Shown one piece after another: positions 1 to 10,915 of a stretch of 64,000 bases of DNA. Source of the stretch: Acanthaster planci. Its lineage: Eukaryota; Echinodermata; Asteroidea; Valvatida; Acanthasteridae. The DNA is taken from positions 777,391 through 841,390 of the forward strand of contig NW_019091403.1 in the NCBI RefSeq assembly GCF_001949145.1. Reading direction: 5' to 3'. The first letter of the stretch is position 1; every line of letters begins with the position of its first letter. Made by a program: the position numbers and the translations under genes. Under the pieces are notes generated by a model that saw nothing but the letters and a program-made list of their open reading frames with translations, ran no database searches and was not told the DNA's origin.

Positions 1-22
1 ACTCAATCATCTTGATTTACAG

Positions 23-3000
23 AGGGAAGAAACTTGAGGAAGGAAAGATGCTGCCTTTCTTTGCTGCTGGAGTAAGCTGCGTGATTCATCCGGTAAGTGG
101 TAATTTTGTTTATTGAAGCGCAGGCCACCTATGAATCTTACCTCTTGGGCTAAGTCTACCGGTAGGTCTTCAGATGAAGCACGTGTGCCACCGAGGTAGC
201 TGCAGCCATAGCTCTGAAATCCCATCACAGACTCTGCATAACTTCCAGTACATATGAAGAAGAGCTTGTGGAATATCTGGGGCAGTTCCTAAGGTTTTTT
301 AAAAGTATTCAATTTTTCTATTGATGTTAAATTCTCTCAATTTGCAAGTGTTTCTTTTGGCATCTTTTGACTGAGTGGAAGTTGTAGAAATTTTGTACTA
401 AATTCCAAGATGGACCAATGTGACGCCACTCAGCACAAAAAAAAAGAGGAGATTTTGGGAGTACAGGGGCGGATCCAGGACATTTTTCTGGGGGGGTGAT
501 GATCAGGCTGGATTACTGTCTCATTTTGGGAGACAAGTGGAAACCATTAAACATGACCTACATTGTTTACAATTGTATTGGTGCACTGACTTTAGTTATT
601 TTCTATTATTTTCAGGCAGGGGTGGGGGGTGGATTCAGAGCAGGGGTGGGGGTTTCCACCCATCAAACCCCCCCTGATCCGCACCTGTAGTATTGTTTGA
701 CTCTACCCTATTTATCATTTACAAGAAGTCAAACTAGTTTGGTTGAAATGTTGGAGTGTTCTTAGCATATTTGTCTTAACACCGCAAAAAGAAAATTTGA
801 ATGGGGAGAAGTCAAACTCTTCCTACAGTTTATAGGAGTTGATATAAAGGATTTGTAATGGATGAGCAAGGTTACGTGTAGCTTTTACTGACCTACAAAG
901 TCAACTAGTTATTTGGGTAATTATTTCAAAGTTGTCATTTTTCTGCCGTTGTTGATTTAGATGTGGCATGATTACCCAAGCATAAAGAATGTGTAATTGG
1001 TTCTCTACTCATTTCAAATTTGACTTGAAATGGGAAGCTCCTAGCTGTACATTTAGGCAAACTGCATTGATGGAGTTGGGGTCATTAAGCCTGACTTTCA
1101 GGCAGGCACCACTCAACAGCACGGTCACTCCCATTCATCATTGTAAGGTCCCTGGCATTCTTACGATACATGAAAGGGATAAGTTTATTCATCCCCTTCC
1201 TGAAGTTACGCATTTGCATGCCGTTGTAACCTTTCACACTACCAAACGACGGGACGTCTTCAAGTGGCGGAATCCCACGCCCCCCTGCCATGATGTCTGC
1301 TCGTAGATATTGGAGAAAGTAGGAGGTGTTGTTGTGATACTCTCGTAAGTTGTTTGGGCCAAGTGGAAAGTCCTTTTTGGTGTCTTCGCAAAATGCAGCT
1401 GAACATTCTTGGAATTTGTCGGACATGAACTGAAGCATGAACATTATCTTTGTGTCAGCTCGTGGTATTAATCCAAGCCAGTTCATGTACGTAACGATTA
1501 TAACCGAGAAGCTGTTGTTGGTATTGAGTAGAGGTTTAAAAGTCTGGAGAAGCGTCGGGATTCCAAGATAGTCAGCAAGGTTGGAGGTGAAGATTCGGTC
1601 ATAGTTTGGCATGTTCAGGCTTTGGTGGTGTTTGGGAAAGTCCAGACAGTTGGCCAGGGAGACATGGACATGGATCCTTCCCTGAAGGATGAGAGTCTTC
1701 ACTTTTTGGAGAAGGTCTGTCACGTAGTTGTGGTACATCACCATTGGAGATGAGAGGGATCCTACAGTTTTCTCTCGCACCCTCAAACAGTCCCACTCGC
1801 TGAAAGGGAATGCATCTGTGTTGACACTGTAGACGAATGGGGACTCTTCTGGACTTTGGGATGTGGCTGTAAATGCAGGTTGACGCCCAGTTAGAGTTGG
1901 ATTGTCAAATGGGATGTTTTTCTGTTTTCTTTCAGTTGGGAAAAACAGTGCATGGTCAAACCAATGTTTCACCATTTTTTTCTCGGTCCCAGACAACTCT
2001 TCAAAATAGTTAGATAAATTGTGTGCCATATTTGCATTCTGAAAAAGCACCTTCCTTTGTTCTCCAAGATTTATTGAGTTACTCTTGTCTCGTTGGCATT
2101 CCATTGACTGCCACTGTTCCCAAATCTTCCTCATAGGGCTTAGGTCTTCTTCCAGGACTTTCACCAGACCTTTGGTGGCATCAAAGATCTGCTTAGCATT
2201 ACTCTGAATGAGTTCATCTAAGCTAGTCTTGATCATGTCGTACTCTCTCTTTGGAAGATGGAGTGAGTACCAGATGGTCGTCAAACTGGAAGCAACGTCG
2301 TCATCATCTGCAAAGCGGACCAACATGAAGAGAAGCAGGACATTTCTGGCCATCACAAAAGGGTCATAGTCATTGAGGGTGATGTGGAGTTTTCCCTGGT
2401 AGTCGTCAGGTAGGGAGCCAGCTGTCAGAACCATGTTACGCAGGTTTCCACAACCAACAGATAGAATATGGTAATCTCTAGACAATTCATCACCCATCAC
2501 CTCAGCTTTCATTTCATTGTTGTCAAGTTGAAGGAGGTCTATGGCAATGATGTTCCCTATGTAATAAGGAAAATCACGACTTGTCTTGTCAGTTGGAGAG
2601 CGTCTCAGCTGAAGTGTCTCTGCCAAAGATCTTATTGAAGCCTGAACTTCCTTGCATATTGACTTATGGGATTTCCAGTCAGTCCGTTGGCAGTTTCTGT
2701 TGCAGTACCAAGCATCGTTGCACCCTGCACACTGAAAGGAAAAAAAAACAAACGAATATCAATTAACCATTTGCCATTTGAAACTATCCTACAAAATTTA
2801 TTTCGTTACATCAACCAGCCAGTGCTGTATCACATTGATGAACTTGTAGACATGGAATTTCATAAAACCAACCTCAACCTTGCCACGCCCTTCCAAATCT
2901 AGTAAAAGGATGGGTGTAAGTTACTGTTTTACATGCATGTCATGTACAAGTGGTTGTCATGGAGATACCAAAGAAATATACTGTAAGGGCTGATTTGGGA

Positions 3001-6000
3001 CATGAGATAGGATCCCATGCCAAAGGGTATGGGGGTTTAATTGGGAAAATGAAAAGGGTACCAGACATGTACAGTACCTCACTCATACTTGGAGCAGTTT
3101 TTGCACAATTTTCACACTGTCGTGGACTAAACATCTGGCACTCCACAGAGCTGTGTCTTGCCTCGTCTCGTCTCCTGCAGGCTTTACTGCAGTACACTGC
3201 CATGTTGCAACGATGGCAAGCCAAAATCTGCTGTGGGAGAACTTTTTCACAACGCCAGCAGTGTCCACGTTGTACATCCATGACAAACACTGAAAAGGAA
3301 TTGTATAGAAACAACATTTAGACACAGGAATAGTAGACTTGATTTCAACTTGGCCATTGTTTTAAGCCTTGTTTAGTTTTGTTGGCAGTAAGCTGGCTGA
3401 CGGATACTGCATATTGTGACCTTTTATGATGTCAGTGAGAAGTATTAAAGATCATAACTTGAGATGGTTTTTAGATTTGACAAAAACCTCATACATTGCT
3501 TTGAAAAGTGCACCTTGAGGGATTCGAAAATGCATCCGAGTGATACATGCCATCAAACAGCTTCTTTTAAAATACCAATTCAAAGAGAGCCACACACTTG
3601 CTATATATATGTACTCTCTAATTTTCCCAACCTTATTCTGAAATAAATATTGTACCTGGTGTGTTTTTTAAATTTTTCTTGAAAAACTTACCTAAATCCT
3701 CTCAGCTTGCTGTAGAAAAACCAATTTGCTTGCAGTAAAAGAGAGACACTTGTGGTTTGCATTCATCACTTCCTGCTCTGGCTCAGTTAGTCTGGTGTGA
3801 TACAAAGATTTTTGCTGTATTGCTCATCTCCAGACAAAGGCGGAAATTCCACTCATGAGAAATACCAATCGGTTCCTGAGGTTTTGTCACTCTGTTTGCC
3901 TTTGAAGGGTGTGCGCAGGTAAACATGTTGCATATGTTTGTTCAAGTGGGCAGTGTTTCCATGGTTACAGTACCATAAGGGGAGTCATGCATTATGTGTT
4001 TATTGGTATTCTAGACTAATTTATGTGTAATGTATGTAATATTGCAATGTACGGTGTTTTTAATTATAGGTAACACCTGTTACATGGGAATAATTTAAAC
4101 AACAGCCTACATTTGCATGGAGATTTAAAAACACAAAAGATGTTATTTTGGCATTTGTGGATTTGGAAAGTAACATAGTCTTTAAAATTGAACAGACTTT
4201 CCTCAAGATTGGTTTTGCAATATGAATACCATTCTTTTATTTGTCAAGTTTCCTCCGGCGATGTGTAGTATTGACATGTATGTGTACAGTATGAATCTGA
4301 CACTGACTTAGTACCTATTACAAATATATGTGCCCCCCCCCAAAAAATACAGACCATCATCTGACCCTAATATTTTGGGCTATAAAAATTTAGAGCAAAA
4401 AAAATATTTTACCCAACCAACCTCCCTTTTTTTCTCAGTGTAATAGGAAACACAACTAATTTTTTGTTTGGCCTTATATGCATTTAATAGAGTACCGAAG
4501 TGTGACGTCACTGTGAACCAGAAAGTGCAGTACAAATGAATGGAGTACACGCGCGTGTTGGTTCACGCACTGGTTCACGCGCTCGTGCCTTTTACACACT
4601 TATTGTGCGCGTGACGTATTCACTTCGGTACTCTATTGTGAATGAATTTTTTCTCACATAATATTGACTGTTACATGTAAAAATGATGATGGCAATAACA
4701 TAAACACATGTACAATTCTTTTAGAATTCAAGTATTTAAAATGTCCATAAATGCAACTTTCACACTTGGGCTCGATATACGGTACTTTGTAAAATGGCTG
4801 AAATCTTGCATCTTGTTTCACTGTTCCTTGATTTATTTGGGAGCTGGGGCATACATGTACCATCCAAAGTGCCATCGTTTTGATGCACATTCTTTGATTT
4901 TGGTCTGTCTTTCTCCCCTCAAACTACTAGTAGGATAGAGTTAACCCAGTTAAGCCTCACTTCCAGGTAGACACCACTCCACAGCTCTGTCATATCCATT
5001 CATCATGGTGAGGTCCCTTGCATTCACCCGGTACTGGAATGGGACAAGTTTGTTCAGTCCGTTTCTGAAGTCCCGCATTTGGAGGCCGCTATACTTCTTG
5101 ACATCAGCAAAGGAGGGTACTTTCTTGAGTGTTGGTATACCTAGTCCACCTGCCATGAGGTCTCCACGGAGATACATGAGAAAGTAGAGAGTATTGTTGA
5201 AGTACTCCCTTAAGCCATTGAATCCATCAACCTCGCTACCAGTGTCTAATTTCAAAGCTAGGATGCACTCCCTAAACTCGGGCGTTAACGTCCAATCATG
5301 GATGTTTGCTCCTGGTACGATCTCAATCCAGTTCATGCTCTCAGTGACAATGGCTGAGTAGTTGTTGCTGGCATTCAGCAGTGGCTTAAATGTCTGCAGG
5401 AGTTTGGCAAATCCAACATAATCAGCAAGGTTAGAGGTAAAGATGCGGTCATAGTTGGGCATGTTCAACGTTTGATGAAAATTAGGAAAGTCTAAACAGT
5501 TGGCCAGGGAAATATGGACATGTAATCTTGCGTGAAGGATGAGTCGCTGGACCTTCTGAAGAAGGTTGGTCACATATTTGTGGTACATCACCATTGGAGA
5601 AGAGTGGGAACCAGCGCTGTGTTCGCGAACTCTTAAACAGTCCCAGACTTTAAAAGGAAATGATGAGTCCTTGATGCAGTACACGAATGAACAATCTTCT
5701 GGTGCCGTTATGTCATAACTGTTCTCAAATTTTGCAGCACGTCCAGTAAGTGTTGGATTGTCAAATGGGTATCGCTCTTCTTTTGCAGTTTTAGTGGGGA
5801 CAAACAAAGCGTGGTCATACCATCCCTTCATGAACAGCTGGTCGGGTGGCGAGAGACGAGCTAGGTAAATGGACACACCTTCTTTCACTACATCTGGCTC
5901 AAAGCGTCTCCTTCGTTGCTCTCTGAGATCGATTGAGGTTCTCCCGTCTCGTTGGCATTCCAGTGATTGCCATCTTTCCCAGACTTGGCGGAGATACCTA

Positions 6001-9000
6001 AGATCATCTTCCAGGACTCTCACAAGTCCCTTAGTGGCATCGTAGAGTTGTTGAGCATTCATCTGAATCAGTTCAGCCAAGCTTGTTTTGATCAGGTCAT
6101 ACTCTCTCTTTGGAAGATGGAGTGAGTACCAGATGGTCGTCAAACTGGAAGCAATGTTGTCATCGTCTGCAAAGCGGACCAACACGAAGAGAAAGAAGAC
6201 ATTTCTGGCCATCACGAAAGGGTCATAGTCGTTGAGGGTGATGTGGAGTTTTCCCTGGTATCTTTCAGGTAGGGAACCGGCTGTCAAAACCGTGCTGCGC
6301 AAGTCTCCACAACCAGCAGATAACACATGGAAGTCCCTCGTCAACTGGTCAGGCATTATTCCATCAGACCACTCATTGTTGTCTAGTTTAAGGAAGTCTT
6401 CGGCCAGTGTATTACCAAAATAATGACTTGAATCAGCGACTCTCGTGTTACAAGCTAGCATTGAGTTTCTTTCAGCAAGATTGATTGATAGTGCTTTTAT
6501 GACATCCTTGACACGACCACATGATTTTTTATGAGTCGGCCAAGCTCTCATTTGACACTCTTTATTGCAGTACCAAGAATTGTTGCATCCAGCACACTGG
6601 GAAAAAATGAACGAAAAGATATTGTAGAAATAACAAATTCATTTGTTTCTGAGGCAATGATATCATAGGCCTATTTTTTTTATATTGACTTACTTCTTTT
6701 GTATTAAAGAAAAGAAAACACAGTCTATTTCAATAATAGTGGGTCGAGTTTAATTATACACTTGTGTTAGGCGTGATCAGTGAATATGCTCATGCCACAA
6801 TATGCCAACTTTTCTTTTTTTAAAATAGTGTTCCATAGCAAGGGATAAGAAAGAAACGGTGACAAAACAGAATTGACATCATTTTTGTGTGGAATCGTTC
6901 AATAGGGCACTTAATTAATGATTGAGTGATCATGCAGGTTTCACTTATGGTCATGTTGATCAGAAGTTACAACTTTCGTGTATGTTTACCTCACTAAGAG
7001 TGGGAGCAGTTCTGCCGCAAGCCTCACATTTCTTTGGCCTGTAGAGTTGGCACTCAATTCTGGTATGTCTGACTTCATCTCTGTGTCGGCATGACGTAGA
7101 GCAGTACTTGGCCAGTGTGCAGAAAGTACAAGGCACTGGATGTTGAGGAAGGACTTTCTCACATCGCCAACAGTACCCAGGCTGAACATCCATGATGAGA
7201 ACTACGTCATACAAAATGATACAGATGAAGTTGTTTTCTGTTGTTAATGAGAATGCCACTCCGTACCGATAACTCACTGCGACTTCACGTCGCTTACATG
7301 TATATACCTCGATATCATAAACAGTCCCGCAAGTACATGTACGTACATATGGGCATAACCAACAGTACCCAGGCTAATCATCAATCATGAGAACTGCATC
7401 AGTCCACCTCCCCCAAAGTTTCTTTTTTGACCCCAACATTAAGTGTCTTTCCCTTCCAGTGTTTTATCAGTAGGCCTTCTCCTGAAGAGCGAATGCCCCC
7501 TGCCCTTGATTTATGGGTATATACATGTACATGTATTTTGCAGTAGCTTACAGGGACATGCACACGCTATCATTCAGTGAACATTGCAAATATCATATTT
7601 ACCTGGTGAGTTTTCTTTATGATACAGTGTTGAAAAAAAGGTTCTGCCAAGATCCAGCGCAGTTTTCTGTGTCTGTGTGGTAATTCTGACAGGGCTAAGA
7701 TGTCCTTTACATTCACTGCCTGTACATGTACATCTGTTTTATCTACTCCATGCTCACAGACAGGCGCGGCATACATTACATGCACTGTTGGGAAATTCCC
7801 ATGATGAGAAATGCTCTGTCGGTTTATTCTATTTTTAGCAGTGCAGCAGGTTCCCTGGGTTTAGTGGTTGCTTAATGTACAGTGGTAGTGCGTGTTCAGA
7901 AGCTTTGCTCTCTTTCCCAGCTTTGGTTTCATGTGATTTTTTTTGGGGGGGGCACTGGGTCAATATGGGTTCAAAGTCCGGTTTGGTAGCATGAAATTCC
8001 TGGGTGTAAGAGGAACATTAAATTTTTTCTGTTTGGTTTGAACAGTCAATGATAACAAAGAAGTGGATTGTCATCAAGAGATAAAAAGCAAAGATGGTGG
8101 AGAGCGTAGGTTTGCAAAAATGGTCACCCCTCAGAAGCAGATGGTACATATGATATGGGGGGTACATGGAAATGCAATTTTTTCTAATCAGGGCAAAAAG
8201 GGCTCTCTTGCAGCCATCATCCAGGTTTTTCCCTCCCCCCAAAAATACTGAAATGATCACTATTTAACGAAATTGGTTTTTTTTTTAGAAAAATGCTATT
8301 GAGAATAAATCTGCATTTAAGTGACAAGTGTTAAATTTAAAGTGTTCTTTTGAAAAAAGTGTTCTTGTAAGGGGCACCCCCCTAAGAAAAGACAAAGGGG
8401 AAAAACGGATAAAAAAGGGATGAAGGGAAATAAAATATCACCAATTTGCTCAAAATCATCCCTTAAGCTTTTCATTCTTTAAAATCATTTTGAACCATTG
8501 AGTGCTTCGCCCTGTCCCCCTGGAAAAACCCTTTGTGACACCCATGTTTTAAGGGTCATGACAATTATCCCACACAAATGTGTTATTTTCACAGCGCAAT
8601 CCCATGGTGCCAACCCTTCATTTCAACTATCGTTACTTTGAGGTAGAGCAGGAGGACGAGACACAGTGGTGGTTTGGAGGAGGGACAGATCTGACTCCCT
8701 ATTACTTGGATGAAGAGGTAACTTGAGGAAAATGTGAGATACAGACGTGAATTTTTTCACTTATTAAAGAAGTTCAAGGTTATCTTCCTCACACCTTTTA
8801 CAACTTCAGTGAAATGGAAATATCAGAGGTGTGAGAATTCAGCGTTTGAGTTGATTTCAGCTTTTTTTTGTAGATGTCGACCCTGAATTTCAGCTTTTTT
8901 GGTGCACCGGGTCTGTACAAACGTTTGGGACCTCTTACATTTCAGCTTGGTGCTAGCTGTTTTCAGCTTTAATTTGAAGTGGACACTCATCACACCCCTG

Positions 9001-10915
9001 AAATATACAGAGAATTGTCACCTAAAAACCCTTTACCGTTGTTTAAATTACCAGGATGTGAAGCACTTTCATGGTACCCTCAAGAAAGCCTGTGATAGAC
9101 ACAATCCCAAACACTATCCAGACTTCAAGAAATGGTGTGATGACTACTTTGTCGTGTCACACAGAGGTTGGTGGGCTTCTTTGTTTAAAAAATTTAGCTC
9201 ATTATGTAAGGTGTCAAAATGAAACAGTTGTGATGTCGTGATGCCTTGATTCTTTGCATAACCTCAAAAGCTTTAACGACCACAAATTGACAACTTTTTC
9301 TGTGCAGAGTCAATTGACCTCAATAGGTCCATTTTAGAAAGTTGAATTTCATTTGTACTCCCGAGGGAATTTTGCAGATGTTGTGGGGGTGGTAAGCAAG
9401 AGCATTGAGCTCAAATATTTAATGTTCAATACTGTATAAGTAATGCACTGGTTATAGTGACATATAACATGTACATTGATGGAAGGGTCAAACTTGGTAG
9501 AATATTAAGATCTCCCGGATGCAAAGCTAAATTAATATCATGGCCAAATATGAGGCACAGAGTGGTACCTGCTCCCCTATCTTTTAATGTACAGGTGAAC
9601 GACGTGGAGTAGGTGGTATCTTCTTTGATGATCTGGACACGCCCTCTCAGGAAGAAGCCTTTGCTTTCATTCAGGTAGGGGAACACTTCCACTTTGGTAA
9701 AATTCTCTTTTGGAAAAGGGTTCTTTTCAAACTTTATTCATGGTTTCATGAAATATCTCAAATCTTGTTCCAATAAAACAACGTTGGTGCAAGGGCTGTG
9801 TCTAAGCCTCAGGGTGATATTGTACACAAATTTGAGAGGTGGCAGTATTTTTTCTGTTATTTATCACCGTAATGGAACATTGACCTCTAATAGACAGCAT
9901 TTGCTGAGTTGTGTGAGAAGGCTAATGAGGATGAGAAATATAATTCTTAACATGTTGAAGTTTGTAACTGTGCTTTCGCCTTTAATTGCAGGATTGTGCA
10001 AATGCTGTCATACCAAGCTATGTGCCTATGGTGAAGAAGCACATGAACGATGGATATGGCTTTAGAGAGAGGTACTGCTGCAGAATGTCCCATTTGAGCT
10101 TAGCTGTTGGCAGGTTTAAGACAAGTCTTCAATCTTTTCTACATGTAGAATGGGAAGCATTTTTACTAGAGACTGTTTAAATTCTCTTTCGTTCAGTGTT
10201 TCCTGTATTTTGCCCTTATAGTTGTTTCTTAATGTTATTTATTGTTTTCCTTTCATGTAGAGAATGGCAGCTGCTCAGGCGCGGAAGGTGAGTTTTGCTG
10301 GGCAAGTACAACATCTGGGAGAGTCAGGTTGGCGTAGTGGTTCTTTCCTCGACAGCTCTGGTTTGATTCCCGGCTCGGTCCACATGTGGGTTGGGTTTTC
10401 CGCCCCTACCTAATTCTGTGGGTTATTACCAGAATATTCTTTGGGAGCTTTCCTCCCACCTCCTCTCTACACGTTTAAGAGTTTACAATTTCATCTGTAG
10501 GTACTTGCTCATTTCTTAATCTTTCAGATATGTTGAGTTCAATCTGGTGTATGACAGAGGGACGAAATTTGGCCTGTTTACACCCCAAGCAAGAATAGAG
10601 AGCATTCTGATGTCATTGCCTCTCAGTGCAGTAAGTAATTCTAATTATTTCACAGCAAAAAGTTTCATGAAGTCACTTGATGCTATGATGACGCTATGAC
10701 ATTATGATGAAGCTATGATATTATTAATTATAAACATCACGTCTTGATGTAGATGTCAAAACATTTGTGCGAAAAAAAAAAGTTATACAAAATCTTGCTG
10801 CCCTGTATGTCTGTGATAACCTGCATAGAAATGGAAGTACAAACACTCTCCTGAGGAGGGATCCAAGGAAGATGAACTGATGAAAGTTCTCAAGACGCCG
10901 AGGGGATGGGTGTAA
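23..10915 (+). CDS. CPOX: Coproporphyrinogen-III oxidase, C-terminal half (5' end outside window)
   Basis: Oxygen-dependent oxidase that converts coproporphyrinogen III to protoporphyrinogen IX in haem synthesis (mitochondrial intermembrane space in animals). Exons read by eye: 23-92, 8595-8717, 9055-9166, 9595-9674, 9992-10071, 10261-10287, 10528-10630, 10829-10915; all junction phases agree and the stop is TAA at 10913. Family signatures seen in order: [37 protein letters not shown] (the conserved Asp of the active site), [37 protein letters not shown], and the C-terminal LKTPRGWV. About 226 residues are present; the human precursor has 454, so roughly the catalytic C-terminal half is here. 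The 27-nt exon 10261-10287 is unusually small. The first intron visible (93-8594) contains two antisense genes. A possible poly(A) signal AATAAA lies at 11209. Identity is certain; exon 23-92 is secure because its reading joins directly to exon 8595. Confidence 0.96.
464..687. mobile_element. hAT-like MITE in CPOX intron
   Basis: A 224-bp stretch with imperfect terminal inverted repeats: left CAGGGGCGGATCCAGG, right end reading inward CAGGTGCGGATCAGGG. No coding capacity. The CAGGGGCGGAT start is typical of short hAT-type elements in marine invertebrates. No clear target-site duplication was found, so the family call is tentative. Confidence 0.6.
1085..3281 (-). CDS. MYND-type zinc finger / DUF4470 protein, copy A (nested in CPOX intron)
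   Basis: Two coding exons, 3078-3281 (204 nt, start ATG at 3281) and 1085-2731 (1647 nt, stop TAA), giving 616 aa. Two zinc-binding fingers stand at the N terminus: finger 1 uses C8, C11, C22, C25, C31, C35, H43, C48; finger 2 is a canonical MYND finger with C56, C59, C69, C72, C78, C82, H90, C94. The single coding intron falls inside finger 2. From about residue 150 follows the DUF4470-like core ([30 protein letters not shown]), a domain also found in the dynein assembly factor DNAAF3. MYND fingers usually bind proline-rich peptides; the function here is unknown. The acceptor 8 nt before the ATG implies a 5' noncoding exon, probably ending at donor 3656. A paralogue with identical exon lengths lies immediately upstream in transcription sense (4950-7193). 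Confidence 0.9.
3656..3900 (-). promoter_or_regulatory. Probable noncoding first exon and promoter of MYND-DUF4470 copy A
   Basis: A donor-like CACCAG/GTAC at 3655-3656 and the surrounding bases resemble the segment at 7603-7830 upstream of copy B (shared CACCAG/GT donor and a shared GGAAATTCC...ATGAGAAAT block). This suggests the tandem duplication carried along a 5' noncoding exon and promoter. The upper boundary is a guess. Confidence 0.35.
4487..4636. mobile_element. 150-bp palindromic MITE between the two MYND genes
   Basis: A perfect 16-bp terminal inverted repeat, ATAGAGTACCGAAGTG at 4487-4502 and its complement at 4621-4636, encloses about 118 bp rich in CACGCG-type words. A TGACGTCA (CRE-type) octamer sits just inside the left end. 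No ORF. It could be a Tc1/mariner-type derivative if the outer TA is the target site; the superfamily is not settled. Confidence 0.75.
4950..7193 (-). CDS. MYND-type zinc finger / DUF4470 protein, copy B (nested in CPOX intron)
   Basis: Exons 6990-7193 (204 nt, ATG at 7193, [11 protein letters not shown]) and 4950-6596 (1647 nt), 616 aa: exactly the exon lengths of copy A. The same two N-terminal zinc fingers are seen, the second split by the intron ([13 protein letters not shown] joined to [14 protein letters not shown]...HKKSC), followed by the DUF4470 core ([21 protein letters not shown]). The two copies differ in the middle region but are almost identical over a block near 6099-6260 (see findings). 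The C terminus [19 protein letters not shown] is shared with copy A. The function is unknown; both copies are intact reading frames, so both are likely functional. The tandem same-strand layout shows local duplication inside the CPOX intron. Confidence 0.9.
7356..7397 (-). repeat. Short relic copy of the start of MYND-DUF4470 copy B exon 1
   Basis: The bases around CCAACAGTACCCAGGCT and ATGAGAACT at 7356-7397 repeat those at 7165-7205 that surround the copy B start codon, with several mismatches. It looks like a small local duplication, not a usable exon. Confidence 0.5.
7603..7830 (-). promoter_or_regulatory. Probable noncoding first exon and promoter of MYND-DUF4470 copy B
   Basis: A donor-like CACCAG/GTAAAT at 7602-7603 with flanking bases resembles the corresponding segment of copy A at 3656-3900. 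The extent is inferred from that resemblance only. Confidence 0.35.
10318..10480 (+). mobile_element. tRNA-derived SINE in CPOX intron
   Basis: Pol III promoter-like boxes are seen: A box TGGCGTAGTGG and B box GGTTTGATTCC (one mismatch to consensus), followed by a body with GTGGGTTGGGTTTTC. The same body words recur in the fragment at 25018-25180, which supports an interspersed family. Confidence 0.7.
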
